This document shows, one piece after another, positions 14,153 through 21,685 of a DNA stretch of 21,685 nucleotides. The position numbers were made by a program, and so were the translations under genes. The notes beneath the pieces were generated by a model. That model was given only the letters and a program-made list of their open reading frames with translations. It was not told the DNA's origin and made no database searches. Every line of letters starts with the position of its first letter. Position 1 is the stretch's first letter. Source of the stretch: Bacillota bacterium (GTDB taxonomy: Bacteria; Bacillota; Clostridia; Lachnospirales; Lachnospiraceae); contig JAIIAN010000027.1 of NCBI GenBank assembly GCA_022717655.1, positions 1 to 21,685 of the forward strand, in the 5' to 3' direction.

Positions 14153-14902
14153 CTACAGCTCCATAATCCGCAAAACTTCGAGACTTTTTAACTCCCTGTC
14201 TACCTGCCCTTTCATATACTCGTGCATCATTTTACAAAGGGTATCAAGCACTTCTTTAGTTACTGTAAACGTATATAATTTTTCCAGCTTTGAAGTTACA
14301 ATATATTGAACGGTATACAAAACTGAAGCGTCCATTTTGATGGCATATCCCTTTGTTGTTTTATGACAGGATTCGCAGACTGCCCCTGATTTTGCCGGAT
14401 AAAACCAAAAAAGCTGTTCCGAATTTTGACATTCCTGACACGAAAAGAAATCCGGACATTCTCCATTAATCACAAGTGCTCGAAGTTCAAAGACACATCG
14501 AATCAGCCGGTTATCCATTTTTCCTACCGTAAGTGCCCGAAGCGTCATATACAAAAGATTTAACATATCTGTCGCATCCATGTATTCCCGATAATAATAG
14601 GAGGCAAGTTCCAGAAAATAAAATCCATAATAAACTCCTGGCTGTTTTTTGGTAAGTTCCGTAAAATAATTTTTTATCCTTGCGGATTTTAACTGATAGC
14701 TGGTTCTTCCCTCATAGATAAAAAATGTTCCAAACACGAAAGGATTTGCAACGGCCAGAAATGCACTGTTTGGCTTTCTGGCTCCTCTTGCAAAAACTGT
14801 TATTTTTCCATATTCTCTGGTTAACAGCACCAATCTCTTATCAAAATCTCCAACCGGTGCTGCCAAAAGCACCATACCGGTTACTTCTCTTGCTTCTGTC
14901 AT
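14153..14902 (-). CDS. recO: DNA repair protein RecO
   Basis: Recombination mediator that loads RecA onto single-stranded DNA with RecR and anneals strands during gap repair. The 249-residue protein has the N-terminal OB fold (about 1-80; MTEAREVTGMVL, then KITVFARGARKPNS), a helical middle, and a four-cysteine zinc motif, CQEC at 155-158 and CESC at 176-179. The start overlaps the era stop by 4 bp (ATGA at 14899-14902), a classic coupling arrangement; era-recO adjacency is common in bacteria. The Shine-Dalgarno site is poor, consistent with re-initiation by ribosomes finishing era. No terminator is visible directly after it before the glyS promoter. Confidence 0.95.
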   Translation of the reverse strand: MTEAREVTGMVLLAAPVGDFDKRLVLLTREYGKITVFARGARKPNSAFLAVANPFVFGTFFIYEGRTSYQLKSARIKNYFTELTKKQPGVYYGFYFLELASYYYREYMDATDMLNLLYMTLRALTVGKMDNRLIRCVFELRALVINGECPDFFSCQECQNSEQLFWFYPAKSGAVCESCHKTTKGYAIKMDASVLYTVQYIVTSKLEKLYTFTVTKEVLDTLCKMMHEYMKGQVDRELKSLEVLRIMEL

Positions 14903-15804
14903 ATTTCTTTTTTATCGTATCCAAAATTCTTAATCAGGTAATCACTGTCTCTCCAGTCTTTTTTTACCTTTACCCAGAGTTTCAGATTTACTTTCTGTTC
15001 TAACATGCGCTCAATTTCAAAGCGTGCTGCACTGCCGATTTTCTTAAGCATTGCCCCCTGTTTTCCAATAATAATTCCTTTGTGGGAATCCCGCTCACAG
15101 ATAATCGTTGCTTCAATATCCACGATTCTTCCGTCTGGGCGTTCTTTCATGGTATCAATCGTAACGGCAATTCCATGTGGAATTTCTTCATCAAGGGTAC
15201 GCAGTGCTTTTTCACGAATCAGTTCTGCCACAATCTGACGCTGAGGCTGGTCTGTAATCGTATCTTCATCATAAAACTGTGGCCCGTAAGGCAGGTATTT
15301 AAAAATACAGTCAATGACCGTATCCAGATTCTGGGCACGCAGTGCAGACGCCGGAACAATATCTGCGAAATCGATTAATTTTCTATAGGTTTCGATAAAA
15401 CCTGCCACTTCTTCCTTCTTTACTGTATCTACTTTATTGATAACCAGAATCACCGGCAATTTACAGTTTTTTAACTGCTCTGCAATGTGACGGTCTCCTG
15501 GTCCAACCTGTGTTCCGGGTTCGACCAGCCATAAAATCACATCTGCATCTTTAAACGTACGGCTTGCTACATTTACCATGTACTCGCCTAATTTATTTTT
15601 TGCTTTATGAATTCCCGGTGTATCTAAAAATACAATCTGTCCACGCTCACAAGTATACACCGTCTGAATCTTATTTCTTGTTGTCTGTGCTTTTCTCGAA
15701 GTAATCGCAATCTTCTGACCAATCAGATGATTCATCAGGGTCGATTTTCCTACATTTGGACGACCGATAATTGCTACAAAACCCGATTTATAATCTTCTC
15801 TCAT
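14899..15804 (-). CDS. era: GTPase Era
   Basis: Essential GTPase that binds the 3' end of 16S rRNA and helps mature the 30S subunit. The 301-residue protein has G1 GRPNVGKS at 14-21, G3 DTPG at 61-64, G4 NKVD at 123-126 and G5 SAL at 153-155. A C-terminal KH RNA-binding domain includes IIIGKQGAMLKKIG (about 223-236). The ATG at 15802-15804 has AAGGA about 8 bases upstream. It follows the M16C peptidase gene by 82 bp with no evident promoter or terminator between, and it overlaps recO, so the three probably form one transcript. Confidence 0.97.
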   Translation of the reverse strand: MREDYKSGFVAIIGRPNVGKSTLMNHLIGQKIAITSRKAQTTRNKIQTVYTCERGQIVFLDTPGIHKAKNKLGEYMVNVASRTFKDADVILWLVEPGTQVGPGDRHIAEQLKNCKLPVILVINKVDTVKKEEVAGFIETYRKLIDFADIVPASALRAQNLDTVIDCIFKYLPYGPQFYDEDTITDQPQRQIVAELIREKALRTLDEEIPHGIAVTIDTMKERPDGRIVDIEATIICERDSHKGIIIGKQGAMLKKIGSAARFEIERMLEQKVNLKLWVKVKKDWRDSDYLIKNFGYDKKEI

Positions 15805-15886
15805 TTCACTGTCCTTTTTCTTTCTATCTTTCTTGACCTATTTCCTGCTCTCTGTCGTTCTATCCATCATTTTCAACCGATATCTA

Positions 15887-18805
15887 TTACAGCAGGTGCT
15901 CTACGGTTTTAAAGAGGTCTTTTTCCTGTTCAATCTTTTCTTCGCTTCCAACAACACAGATTCTCTGCTGTTTTACGACGCAGTCTACTAAGTCAGCAAG
16001 CGCACGGATATCTTCTACGGTTGCATTTAAGATTTCCATTCGTTCTTTCTTTAACTCTTCTTCTGTCACCTTGCTGAACCACGCATTTAAAGAGACTGAA
16101 CCTTTGGTGGACGGAGTCATCGGCACATCAAGGTCACTGATTGTTCCAATCACATACTTGGTCATTTCTCTTTCATCAGCATCAAAGTTACGGATATAAT
16201 CTGCGGTGTGTTCAAATACTTCCAGTGTTTTTTTCAGATTCGGGTCACGATAAGACACCAGATAGCTGTCTCCACTGGTCTTGAAATCACTCATACAGCC
16301 ATACGCTCCGCCTTTTACTCGAACATTCATCCAAAGGTATTCATAACTTAACATGACTTTTAAAATTTTGAGGCATCCGGTATACTCAAATCCCTGTTCT
16401 CTAAAGTTTCCGGCAGTTGCAACATACTGTACCTGTCCGGAAGTTTTAAAGCCTTCGTTTTTGACTTCATAAATTGGTGTGCAGGTAGTATCTTCGACCG
16501 TTTCATCAAACAGACACTCCTTAAAGGATGGAAGTTCTTTTTCCACTAAGTTACAGCCTTCTTCATCTGCCGTACAGCTGACGGTAAGATTCTCTTCTTT
16601 GAAAATCAGTTTTATTAACGTCTTAAGATTGGAAATTAATTCCCCTTTTTTCGCTTCAAAATTAGTTTCCAGTTCATCAATGACTTTATAAAACTCAACA
16701 CCTGCAATCTGTTCCTGATAGTATGCATTTGCAGAGAAATAAGACAGCGCACGTTTGACTGCGGTGCTGTGACCTGCCTGTGCAAGTCCCATCTGTAATC
16801 TGGATTTCATTCTTGCGATAATCTCATACAGACGTTTTTCATCATCAAAAACAGAAGTGGTCAGAATTTCTTTTATCATTTCAAATACAAATGGGATTTT
16901 GTCATACAGCATTTTTGCTTTAATTCCTGCCATATTTCGGATATCCTGATTGTCTTTGTAATCGCCGAATCCCTGAATTCCAAATAAAATACCACCGCTG
17001 TTTGCATTGATTTCGTTGAAGAGTTCTCCATATTTATAATTCTTTGTATCCACATAACCCAGTACAGATTTTAAGATAGATGTGTACGGAATCAGTTTCT
17101 GTGGCACTTTTTTCAAATCAAAGAGCAGGTCTAAATAGCAGATTCCATTGGTATCAATATTGTGATGAAGCAGAAGGGTGTCTCCTGACTTTTTCGGTGT
17201 ATTATAAATCTTAATTGTTTCTTTACTGATATCTGAACGTTTTAACATTGGAATCGTTGCAAGTGCTTCCGGAGTTTCCGGAGCTTCCTGATATTCTTTT
17301 AAATGAGCACTTTCTGCCACAATTTTTTCGAGTTCTTCTTTTGAAAGCGAATTTTTATAGGCTTCTAATTTTTCTTCTAAGGCTTTGTCTCTTTGTGCTG
17401 CAAGTCCACGTTTTGGATTCACTACGACAATGGATGCATGGGTATTGTCTAATAAATATTCTTTGATTAAGTCTTCAAAATATCGGGTCTGTGCTTTTTC
17501 TTTTAAACTGTCAAAAACTTTTAATTTGCAAAGATAATCAAATGGATGATTGTCATCGTAAAGCCAGCTGTCAAAGACATCCAGTCCATACATTAATCCC
17601 TTCGGATAGGAAGCATAATCGGCTTCTCTAAAACGGAATTCCATGTAGTTTATTCCCGCCAGAATCGCTTTTTTGTCAATTCCTTTTTCTACAATCTCTT
17701 CTAAGGTACTGCGAATCAGTGCAACAAATTCATCTTTCTTCTTCGGGTCTGCATTTTTCGCTACGATTGAGAAAAATGGCTGATAAATTCCATCTTCATA
17801 AGAACCCATAATATCTTTTCCCATACCGGCATCTAACAACGCCTGTTTCAGCGGTGCTCCAGGTGCAGATAACAGAGTATAGTCCAAAATATCAAATGCG
17901 GTATTTTGTTCTACATCCAGACTGTTTCCTGCCACAATATTGTAGGAAAGATAAGAATTTTCCTCTTCCGGCTCATTTTCGGAAACCGGATATTCCATGG
18001 TCAGTTCTTTTACTGCATCAAAGGCTTTCTGTTTTGGAATGGCAGAATCAATGACTGTCTCATCGTATTTCGAAAGATAATGTTCATCCATCCAGTTTAA
18101 ACGTTCTTCCATATCCATGTTTCCATACAGATAAATATAGCTGTTGACCGGATGATAATAGCGTTTATGAAATTCCAGAAATTCGGAATAACTCAGTTCC
18201 GGAATGACATTCGGGTCACCGCCGGATTCCACGCCATAAGGAGTATCTGGAAACAGAGAATTAAACACTTCACGGTCCAACACTTCCTCCGGAGAAGAAA
18301 ATGCCCCTTTCATTTCGTTGTAAACAACACCATTTAATTTTAAAGGTGCTTCTGTGCTTTCCAGCTCATAATGCCAGCCTTCCTGACGGAAAATTTCTTC
18401 TTTTTGATAAATATTCGGGAAAAATACGGCATCCAGATAAACATGCATCAGATTCTTAAAATCTGCATCATTACAGCTTGCTACCGGATACATCGTCTTA
18501 TCTGGGTAAGTCATCGCATTTAAAAATGTGTTTAAAGAACCCTTTACCAGTTCTACAAATGGGTCTTTTAATGGAAATTCTTTTGAACCGCAAAGGACAC
18601 TGTGTTCCAAAATATGCGCCACACCGGTACTGTTTGCCGGCGGTGTACGAAATGCAATATTAAACACCTTATTTTCATCTTCTGTTTCAAGCACCATTAC
18701 TCTGGCACCACTTTTTTTATGCTTCCATAAGGAGCCCTTTGCATGAATGTCCGGAATTTCCTGTTCTAAAATCTGCTTATAAGCCGGTACGTTTTCTATC
18801 TTCAT
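15887..18805 (-). CDS. M16C zinc metallopeptidase (presequence-protease/insulinase family)
   Basis: Degrades peptides inside a closed two-halved chamber. The 972-residue protein has the inverted zinc motif HILEH at 64-68 (HxxEH) and the third ligand Glu at about 164 in VVYNEMKGAFS. The length, the M16C-associated middle region (about 470-720) and the second, inactive peptidase-like half match the PreP/falcilysin branch. There is no signal peptide, so it is probably cytosolic. In bacteria it likely clears short peptides; the specific substrate is unknown. The ATG at 18803-18805 has GGAGG about 12 bases upstream; an ATG 10 bases earlier is out of frame. It lies downstream of the nifJ terminator and is the first gene of a likely M16C-era-recO operon. 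Confidence 0.93.
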   Translation of the reverse strand: MKIENVPAYKQILEQEIPDIHAKGSLWKHKKSGARVMVLETEDENKVFNIAFRTPPANSTGVAHILEHSVLCGSKEFPLKDPFVELVKGSLNTFLNAMTYPDKTMYPVASCNDADFKNLMHVYLDAVFFPNIYQKEEIFRQEGWHYELESTEAPLKLNGVVYNEMKGAFSSPEEVLDREVFNSLFPDTPYGVESGGDPNVIPELSYSEFLEFHKRYYHPVNSYIYLYGNMDMEERLNWMDEHYLSKYDETVIDSAIPKQKAFDAVKELTMEYPVSENEPEEENSYLSYNIVAGNSLDVEQNTAFDILDYTLLSAPGAPLKQALLDAGMGKDIMGSYEDGIYQPFFSIVAKNADPKKKDEFVALIRSTLEEIVEKGIDKKAILAGINYMEFRFREADYASYPKGLMYGLDVFDSWLYDDNHPFDYLCKLKVFDSLKEKAQTRYFEDLIKEYLLDNTHASIVVVNPKRGLAAQRDKALEEKLEAYKNSLSKEELEKIVAESAHLKEYQEAPETPEALATIPMLKRSDISKETIKIYNTPKKSGDTLLLHHNIDTNGICYLDLLFDLKKVPQKLIPYTSILKSVLGYVDTKNYKYGELFNEINANSGGILFGIQGFGDYKDNQDIRNMAGIKAKMLYDKIPFVFEMIKEILTTSVFDDEKRLYEIIARMKSRLQMGLAQAGHSTAVKRALSYFSANAYYQEQIAGVEFYKVIDELETNFEAKKGELISNLKTLIKLIFKEENLTVSCTADEEGCNLVEKELPSFKECLFDETVEDTTCTPIYEVKNEGFKTSGQVQYVATAGNFREQGFEYTGCLKILKVMLSYEYLWMNVRVKGGAYGCMSDFKTSGDSYLVSYRDPNLKKTLEVFEHTADYIRNFDADEREMTKYVIGTISDLDVPMTPSTKGSVSLNAWFSKVTEEELKKERMEILNATVEDIRALADLVDCVVKQQRICVVGSEEKIEQEKDLFKTVEHLL

Positions 18806-18866
18806 GTAATTTCATAACCTCCAAGTCTTTGTCGTCTTATGGAACTATTTTTTCTCCATTGTGTTT

Positions 18867-18877
18867 ATTTTACCACA
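18867..18877 (-). promoter_or_regulatory. Weak promoter candidate for the M16C-era-recO unit
   Basis: -10 TAAAAT at 18867-18872 preceded by TGG, an extended -10. No recognisable -35 lies 16-18 bp upstream (TTTTAT at 17). It is the best promoter candidate between the nifJ terminator and the peptidase gene. Confidence 0.4.
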
Positions 18878-18897
18878 TATTTTGAAAATATAAAACC

Positions 18898-18928
18898 AAA
18901 AACGGACGCCACCCGAAGGTGACGTCCG
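18898..18928 (-). terminator. Strong intrinsic terminator after nifJ
   Basis: CGGACGTCACC (18918-18928) pairs with GGTGGCGTCCG (18903-18913), 11 bp with one G-U, closed by a UUCG tetraloop on a C-G pair, an exceptionally stable arrangement, followed by UUUUUGG. It lies about 38 bp past the nifJ stop. Confidence 0.95.
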
Positions 18929-18965
18929 CCTGTTCTATTGACGAATTATAATTCTAACTTATGAA

Positions 18966-21685
18966 TTACTCTTCTGTTTTTCCGTACAGAGTAACCAGTT
19001 TGTTCAGATATTCGTATCTAGCTTTAGCCTGTTCTTCATTTAATGCAAACAGTCTTGCAGCTTTTTCTGGATTAGAACGTTTCAGAGAATTGTAACGAAC
19101 TTCTCCATCAAGGAATGCCTGGTAGTCTTCTGTTGGAGCTTTAGAGTCAAGTGTGAACTTGCTTTCTGCTTCTGGATTGAAGCGGAAGTTATGCCAGTAT
19201 CCACATTTAACAGCTAATTCTTCTTCTGTCTGAGCTTTAGACATACCTTTCTTGATACCATGGTTGATACATGGAGCGTAAGCAATAATCAGAGATGGTC
19301 CCGGATATGCTTCTGCTTCTGCAATTGCTTTTACAGTCTGGTTGAAGTCAGCACCCATAGAAATCTGAGCAACGTATACATAACCATAGCTCATTGCGAT
19401 AGATGCCATATCTTTCTTCTTCACTTCTTTACCGCCGGCAGCGAACTGTGCGATTGCACCTGTCGGAGTAGATTTAGAAGACTGTCCACCTGTATTAGAG
19501 TAAACTTCTGTATCGAATACCATAATGTTGATGTCTTTTCCACTTGCTAATACGTGGTCAACACCACCGAATCCGATATCGTAAGCCCATCCGTCACCAC
19601 CGAAGATCCACTGGGATTTCTTAGCGAGGAAGTCTTTATTTTTAACGATGTCTTTGCATACATCACAGTCAATGCCTTCTAATGCTGCAACCAGTTTATC
19701 TGTTGCTGCACCGTTTGTAGCTCCTACAGTATAAGTATCTAACCATTCCTGGCAAGCTGCTTTTACTTCTTCAGAAGCTTTTTCATTTGCTGCTACAGCT
19801 TCAACTTTTGCTTTTAATCCTTCACGAATTGCTTTCTGAGCCAGTAACATACCGTAACCAAACTCTGCGTTATCTTCGAACAGAGAGTTATCCCATGCAG
19901 GACCCTGTCCTTTTGCGTTTACAGTGTATGGTGTAGACGGTGAAGAGTTACCCCAGATAGAGGAGCATCCTGTTGCGTTTGCGATGTACATTCTGTCACC
20001 GAATAACTGTGTGATCAGTTTTGCGTAAGGTGTTTCACCACAACCAGCACAAGCACCTGAGAACTCAAGTAATGGCTGTTTGAACTGAGAACCTTTTACA
20101 GTGTTTTCTTTGAATTTAGCGATAACGTCTTCTTTTTCCGGAAGAGTTACAGAGTAATCAAAGAATTTCTGCATTTCGATATTTGCTTCCATGTTTTCCA
20201 TAGCAAGTGCTTTTGCACCTTTTTTACCTGGGCAGACATTTACACAAGAACCACATCCTGTACAGTCAAGAGCGGATACTGCGATAGCAAATTTGTACTG
20301 TTTTAATCCAGTCATTTCAAGTGTCTGAGGAGCATTTGCTGCTTCTTCTTCTGTCAGAGCTACCGGACGGATAACTGCGTGCGGGCAGACATAAGAACAA
20401 CGGTTACACTGGATACAGTTTTCCGGATTCCATACAGGAACGTTAACTGCGATACCACGTTTTTCGTAAGCAGATGTTCCGGATGGTGTTGTACCGTCTA
20501 CATAATCTTTGAATGCAGATACTGGCAGTGTATTACCTTCCTGAGCAGTAACTTTAGACTGAATATTGTTAACAAAGTCGATAACTTCTTTTCTTCCCTG
20601 TTCTGCATGTGTTGTGTCAAGACCTTCGTCTGCTGCTGTTTTCCAGCTTTCCGGAACAGTAACTTCAACGATCTGTTTTGCACCTTCATCGATAGCAGCC
20701 CAGTTCTTAGCAACTACATCATCACCCTTACGTCCGTAAGTAGCTTTTGCAGCAGCTTTCATTAAATCAATAGCCTGTTCTTCCGGAATGATATCAGCCA
20801 GTTTGAAGAATGCAGACTGAAGAATTGTATTGATACGTGTAGGACCCATGCCTGTTTCAATACCGATTTTAACACCATCAATTACATAGAATTTGATGTT
20901 GTGGTTTGCGATAAATGCTTTTACCTGTCCTGGAAGATGTTTTTCAAGTCCTTCCATATCCCATGGGCAGTTTAATAAGAATGTACCACCATCAACTAAT
21001 TCCTGAACCATGTTGTATTTTCTTACATAAGAAGGATTATGACATGCAACAAAGTTTGCTTTGTGAATCAGGTAAGTAGATTTGATTGGTTTTTTACCAA
21101 AACGCAGGTGAGACATTGTAACACCACCGGATTTCTTTGAGTCATAATCAAAGTAAGCCTGAGCGTACATATCTGTGTTATCACCGATAATCTTGATGGA
21201 GTTCTTGTTAGCACCTACAGTACCGTCTGCACCCAGACCCCAGAACTTACAGTTGATTGTTCCTTCTGGAGTTGTAACAAGCGGAGCACCTGTTTCCAGA
21301 GAAAGATGTGTAACATCATCAACGATACCGATTGTGAATCTGCTCTTAGGAGCATCCTTCTCTAATTCCTTATATACAGCGAAGATAGATGAAGGTGGTG
21401 TATCCTTAGAACCAAGACCATATCTGCCACCAACTAATGTGATGTCGTTAAGTCCTGCTTCACGAAGTGTTGTAGCAACATCAAGGAAAAGAGGCTCACC
21501 AAGAGAACCTGGCTCCTTTGTTCTGTCAAGTACAGCAATCTTCTTAGCTGTCTTAGGAATAACCTTTAAGATAGCTTCTGATGACCATGGTCTGTAAAGT
21601 CTTACCTTAATAAGACCAACCTTTTCACCCTTAGCTGTAAGATAATCAATAACTTCTTCTACTACGTCGTTAACAGAACCCATAG
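18966..21685 (-). CDS. nifJ: Pyruvate:ferredoxin oxidoreductase, N-terminus cut by right edge
   Basis: Oxidises pyruvate with CoA to acetyl-CoA and CO2, reducing ferredoxin; the main pyruvate-splitting enzyme of strict anaerobes. About 906 codons are present of roughly 1170-1200; the pyrimidine-binding domain I lies beyond the edge, and the Met at 21681-21683 is internal. From it: domain II (1-about 150); the middle domains; two 4Fe-4S motifs, CIQCNRCSYVCP at 423-434 and CTGCGSCVNVCP at 474-485; then the TPP-binding domain with ACAGCGETPY (a further cluster cysteine pair) and the TPP/Mg motif GGDGWAYDIGFGG, followed by VYSNTGGQSSKSTPTG. A normal C-terminal tail and a strong terminator follow. 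Codon use changes sharply at 21135-21137 (see the separate entry). Confidence 0.97.
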   Translation of the reverse strand, partial: MGSVNDVVEEVIDYLTAKGEKVGLIKVRLYRPWSSEAILKVIPKTAKKIAVLDRTKEPGSLGEPLFLDVATTLREAGLNDITLVGGRYGLGSKDTPPSSIFAVYKELEKDAPKSRFTIGIVDDVTHLSLETGAPLVTTPEGTINCKFWGLGADGTVGANKNSIKIIGDNTDMYAQAYFDYDSKKSGGVTMSHLRFGKKPIKSTYLIHKANFVACHNPSYVRKYNMVQELVDGGTFLLNCPWDMEGLEKHLPGQVKAFIANHNIKFYVIDGVKIGIETGMGPTRINTILQSAFFKLADIIPEEQAIDLMKAAAKATYGRKGDDVVAKNWAAIDEGAKQIVEVTVPESWKTAADEGLDTTHAEQGRKEVIDFVNNIQSKVTAQEGNTLPVSAFKDYVDGTTPSGTSAYEKRGIAVNVPVWNPENCIQCNRCSYVCPHAVIRPVALTEEEAANAPQTLEMTGLKQYKFAIAVSALDCTGCGSCVNVCPGKKGAKALAMENMEANIEMQKFFDYSVTLPEKEDVIAKFKENTVKGSQFKQPLLEFSGACAGCGETPYAKLITQLFGDRMYIANATGCSSIWGNSSPSTPYTVNAKGQGPAWDNSLFEDNAEFGYGMLLAQKAIREGLKAKVEAVAANEKASEEVKAACQEWLDTYTVGATNGAATDKLVAALEGIDCDVCKDIVKNKDFLAKKSQWIFGGDGWAYDIGFGGVDHVLASGKDINIMVFDTEVYSNTGGQSSKSTPTGAIAQFAAGGKEVKKKDMASIAMSYGYVYVAQISMGADFNQTVKAIAEAEAYPGPSLIIAYAPCINHGIKKGMSKAQTEEELAVKCGYWHNFRFNPEAESKFTLDSKAPTEDYQAFLDGEVRYNSLKRSNPEKAARLFALNEEQAKARYEYLNKLVTLYGKTEE
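21135..21685 (-). other. Segment of nifJ with distinct codon usage
   Basis: In these 183 codons all 16 lysines are AAG, leucine is CTT in 12 of 17 and arginine is AGA in 5 of 6. Immediately after (codon 184 onward, at 21134) the next 13 lysines are all AAA and CGT becomes the main arginine codon, as in ppdK. The protein stays in frame and reads as normal enzyme across the junction. This is either a recombined allele segment or an assembly join. Confidence 0.8.

Noticed and set aside
21175..21597. Plus-strand open frame of 140 codons within nifJ
   Set aside because: It is fully antisense to well-conserved nifJ sequence. The unusual codon use there opens the opposite frame by chance.
1..21685. 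tRNA, rRNA, CRISPR, insertion sequence, prophage or defence genes
   Set aside because: I looked for tRNA-like ends, regular spaced repeats, transposase or integrase motifs and toxin-antitoxin pairs and saw none; all space is taken by housekeeping genes and short regulatory gaps.

Overview
The window is about 21.7 kb of low-GC chromosomal DNA in which every convincing gene lies on the minus strand. It looks like a strictly anaerobic Clostridia genome, most likely Lachnospiraceae. Reasons: pyruvate:ferredoxin oxidoreductase; pyrophosphate-linked phosphofructokinase beside pyruvate,phosphate dikinase; a single-chain (alpha2) glycyl-tRNA synthetase; a four-cysteine L31; strong AGGAGG ribosome binding sites; A/T-rich promoters with 17-bp spacers. 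The genus cannot be fixed by eye. I see no phage, plasmid, transposon, CRISPR, tRNA or rRNA sequence.

In the direction of transcription (right to left) the layout is as follows. nifJ (18966-21685) is cut by the right edge and ends at a strong UUCG-loop terminator. Next is a probable operon of an M16C zinc metallopeptidase, era and recO, with era and recO overlapping by 4 bp. glyS has its own promoter and a terminator-like hairpin in its leader. Then come pfp and ppdK, each with a good promoter; together they form a PPi-based glycolysis pair. An RsmH-family methyltransferase paralogue with an N-terminal extension follows, then rho, then rpmE. The last block is DUF1385 membrane protein - prmC - prfA - sugar nucleotidyltransferase - glmM, closely spaced or overlapping; glmM is cut by the left edge.

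Functionally the window groups translation and termination factors (RF1, the RF1 methylase PrmC, L31, GlyRS, Era, an RsmH-like enzyme, Rho), central carbon and energy metabolism (PFP, PPDK, PFOR), and the start of cell-wall amino-sugar supply (GlmM).

No wholly new system is evident; this is mainly a housekeeping region. The items most worth checking are in regulation and in sequence history. (1) Codon choice changes abruptly inside nifJ near 21135: 16 consecutive AAG lysines are followed by 13 consecutive AAA lysines, which suggests a recombination junction or an assembly chimera. (2) A multi-helix RNA lies between rsmH and rho and is closed by a long-range terminator stem. (3) A perfect 8-1-8 palindrome lies in the rho leader. 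(4) Four A-tracts with exact 10-bp phasing lie upstream of the pfp promoter. (5) A terminator-like hairpin lies in the short glyS leader. All gaps between genes are under 300 bp, and their contents are described below.
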